A stretch of DNA of 64,000 nucleotides, taken from positions 930,001-994,000 of the forward strand of contig KV748207.1 of assembly GCA_001692895.1 (NCBI GenBank), in the 5' to 3' direction. The translations under genes and the position numbers were made by a program. The number at the start of each line of letters is the position of its first letter. Position 1 is the stretch's first letter. Positions 62,270-64,000 of this stretch are shown one piece after another. The DNA comes from Cenococcum geophilum 1.58 (taxonomy: Eukaryota > Ascomycota > Dothideomycetes > Gloniales > Gloniaceae). The notes beneath the pieces are model-generated. The model was given only the letters and a program-made list of their open reading frames with translations. It was not told the DNA's origin and made no database searches.

Positions 62270-62590
62270 TTTGAGCTCAGTGGCGTGTCACGTAATAGGT
62301 CACGTGACAGCGCGCAGGCTATCGTGTAGTTACTTTCTTGGGCTACTGTTATGCCTAAGCCCAACCCACTCGACCATACAAACCACCAAAAAGGTAGCAG
62401 TAGTGTCTCGCGACTGGACGGGCTGCCGGTTGGAATGCCTTATAAGCTCTCCGGCCTATACCGCAGGTATGGGTAGCGCATCGCATGACAGCTACCGAGC
62501 CCCTTAGATTCTTGCTTATAGAGCATTATATATATCATTCCACCAGCCTGCTTAGTAGCCTAACAACATATACGGGCGAGGTGACTTTGT
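62270..62590. other. Small island of non-RIP composition
   Basis: About 320 bp keep CpA/TpG words and a balanced base composition inside the RIP-mutated region. It contains GTCACGTAATAGGTCACGTGAC near 62286 as two facing CACGTG-type sites. A 78-codon open frame (62271-62507) has no recognisable domain. It may be an LTR of the neighbouring Gypsy fragment, since other LTRs in the window were also spared. Confidence 0.45.
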
Positions 62591-62789
62591 ATAGGACGAA
62601 GATTCCCTATAAGCGAAGCATAAGAAAGGCTTTTATAAAAATAGGAAAAGAACCCAAACCTAGAGTAGGCATTAATCCTTATATATATAAAAGACACGGC
62701 TAAAGAGCTAGGCCGCTAGGTAAATAAAATAGCTTATAGGCTAATAAACAGCGAGTAAAAGGTAAACAAAGTATTTAGCCTTAGAGTTG

Positions 62790-64000
62790 GATAATTAATA
62801 CTAGAATTATAAAGTTTAAGGATCTAAAGAATTTAATAGCTAAACGCGAACCAGGAGAAGACTGAAAAGGATTTAAGAATTAAATTAAAGCGTAATAAGA
62901 ATAAAGAGGTTACTGAGGATTAAGAATACTAGGTAGACTAAGGGATAAAGCACCCTTATACAAAATTACTAATAGGCCTAGAATAGGCACGCTAAGAGTA
63001 AAATGGCTCAAATAACTAGAATAAGAAGAAGATTTAAAAAACGGTATATAAAGGGCTATTATAAAGTAGTAATAACTAGGTACTTTTTTATAGATAGGTT
63101 GAATACACTTATAGAGCTATACTAAAAGTAATATAGGTAGCGTTATAACGATAATTAGGAAGATTTTTACTTATCGCTAGATAAAAGAGTTATTTAAGAC
63201 TAAGCTATTACGGAAAGGTGTATAAGTTATATTAAAGAAGCATTAATTATAATGTCTAAAAACTTAGAAGAAAGATTAGAAAACTAAAGATATAAAAGGT
63301 AGATTTTAGTACTAGCAAGTAAGAAACAAATATTTAAATTAGCTAGATAGAGGTTTAAACTTAAGAGTAAAAATAAGCTAAGAGTTAACCTAAGATATCT
63401 AGTATATTATATATTAGTATAAATAATATATATAGATAATATATATAATATATATAAAAATCCAAAAGAAAAAAAATAGAAATATCTAATAAGAATATAT
63501 TAGGCGTTAAATAAGCAATAGTATAAAATACCAAGTATATATAGCTAGCATCCAGTAGAAGTTTAGAAGTTAGATAACTTAATACTTTAACTAAAAGGAT
63601 TCTTTATAGAATAATGCTTAGACGGATAATAGTAATAGAAATGCTTAGAAAATATATATTTATAATATATTAAGGATAAAAAGCAAACTAGGCATTAGCT
63701 AAAGAGTAAGCTAAGCATAATAAAATTAAGTAGCTAATAGTTAGGAAAGGGCGAGGCCTATAAAACTAAATAGAGCTAGTAGTAAGGCCCTAAACTCTTA
63801 AAGGAATTTAAAGATAATGCTTAAATTTATAAGTTAATTGGTAAAATTAATGGTTTAAGGCACTAATAGATAGTAAAGCAATAAGAAACTATATCTACTA
63901 ATAGTAATTAAAAGGATAGAACTACCTTATAGACAGAAGAAACACCTTTACTTATTAGTTATAATTTTAGGAGATCTAATAGCCTATAAAGAAGGTATTA
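62790..64000 (+). mobile_element. Second Gypsy element fragment, running off the window
   Basis: From about 62940 the sequence aligns with about 33280-34330 of the Gypsy element at 30655-38605, in the same order and orientation. It covers the segment between the zinc-knuckle and protease regions. It is RIP-mutated and broken with many breaks. Its right end is cut by the window; the left boundary, near 62600-62800, is unclear. Confidence 0.75.

Larger units (their letters stand above)
27831..64000. other. AT-rich RIP-mutated repeat island
   Basis: From about 27835 to the end the sequence is AT-rich, with CpA and TpG nearly eliminated and TpA in excess while CpG remains. That is the CpA-to-TpA footprint of repeat-induced point mutation on both strands. 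No intact gene occurs in 36 kb; nearly all of it can be assigned to nested mobile elements and repeats. A short stretch at 62270-62590 keeps normal composition. Confidence 0.93.

Noticed and set aside
62271-62507. 78-codon frame in the unmutated island
   Set aside because: No domain; open because the patch escaped RIP-type stops.
27831-64000. Reading the AT-rich island as centromere or mitochondrial DNA
   Set aside because: It has nuclear LTR elements with target duplications and a CpA-specific mutation pattern; no mitochondrial genes are seen. A centromeric position cannot be excluded but has no positive evidence.
1-64000. CRISPR arrays, rRNA or tRNA genes
   Set aside because: No regularly spaced identical repeats, no rRNA-like sequence, and no tRNA box A/box B pair noticed by eye; a covariance-model search would be decisive.

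Overview
The window comes from a filamentous ascomycete (Pezizomycotina). Its genes carry many short introns with GT donors, CTAAC-type branch sites and AG acceptors. They match fungal families: Orc4, a Tda10-type kinase, a Fox2-type beta-oxidation enzyme, a LaeA-like methyltransferase, and a patatin-ankyrin protein. The repeats show the footprint of repeat-induced point mutation (RIP): CpA and TpG are almost gone, TpA is greatly enriched, and CpG is kept. The species cannot be named from the sequence.

Layout. (1) 1-3740: the 3' part of a decayed Ty1/Copia element ending in a well-preserved 183-bp LTR. (2) 4253-27333: a gene-bearing block of normal composition with seven spliced genes and one coding fragment. 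In order these are a C2H2-like conserved fungal protein (+), ORC4 (+), a GDSL/CE16-type secreted esterase (-), a TAM/LaeA-like methyltransferase (-), a Tda10-like P-loop kinase (-), a peroxisomal multifunctional beta-oxidation enzyme (+), an orphan C-terminal coding fragment (-), and a patatin-ankyrin protein (-). Exon joins were worked out by hand from splice signals and reading phase; all seven spliced models close in frame. Two gene-poor gaps remain (12.0-14.5 kb and 16.0-19.1 kb). (3) 27.8-64.0 kb: an AT-rich, RIP-mutated island with no intact gene.

The island is layered. A DUF6589-like element (about 28.2-40.3 kb) was split by a short, apparently non-coding LTR element of the TRIM type (29756-39347, target duplication CTAAG). 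That element was itself split by a chromodomain-bearing Gypsy element (30655-38605, target duplication CGCAG). A 1.95-kb unit of unknown nature then occurs twice in tandem (40706-42657 and from 42658). The second copy was split by a Copia element (43136-49137, duplication GTAGG). A related Copia element lies at 50893-56912 (duplication AATAT). After it come a degenerate tandem array (57.1-57.7 kb), remnants of a RecQ-like helicase on the minus strand (59.1-61.3 kb), a small island that escaped RIP (62.27-62.59 kb), and a second Gypsy fragment running off the end.

The host genes look like ordinary, mostly unlinked functions: replication origin licensing, fatty-acid oxidation, a small-molecule kinase and a secreted esterase. 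The FOX2-type gene and the kinase gene are divergent and share a 379-bp intergenic region containing CCTCGG, the core site of the FarA/FarB fatty-acid regulators. The RecQ-like remnant, the nested RIP-hit elements and a patatin-ankyrin gene at the border fit an accessory or subtelomeric compartment, but the window cannot prove that location.
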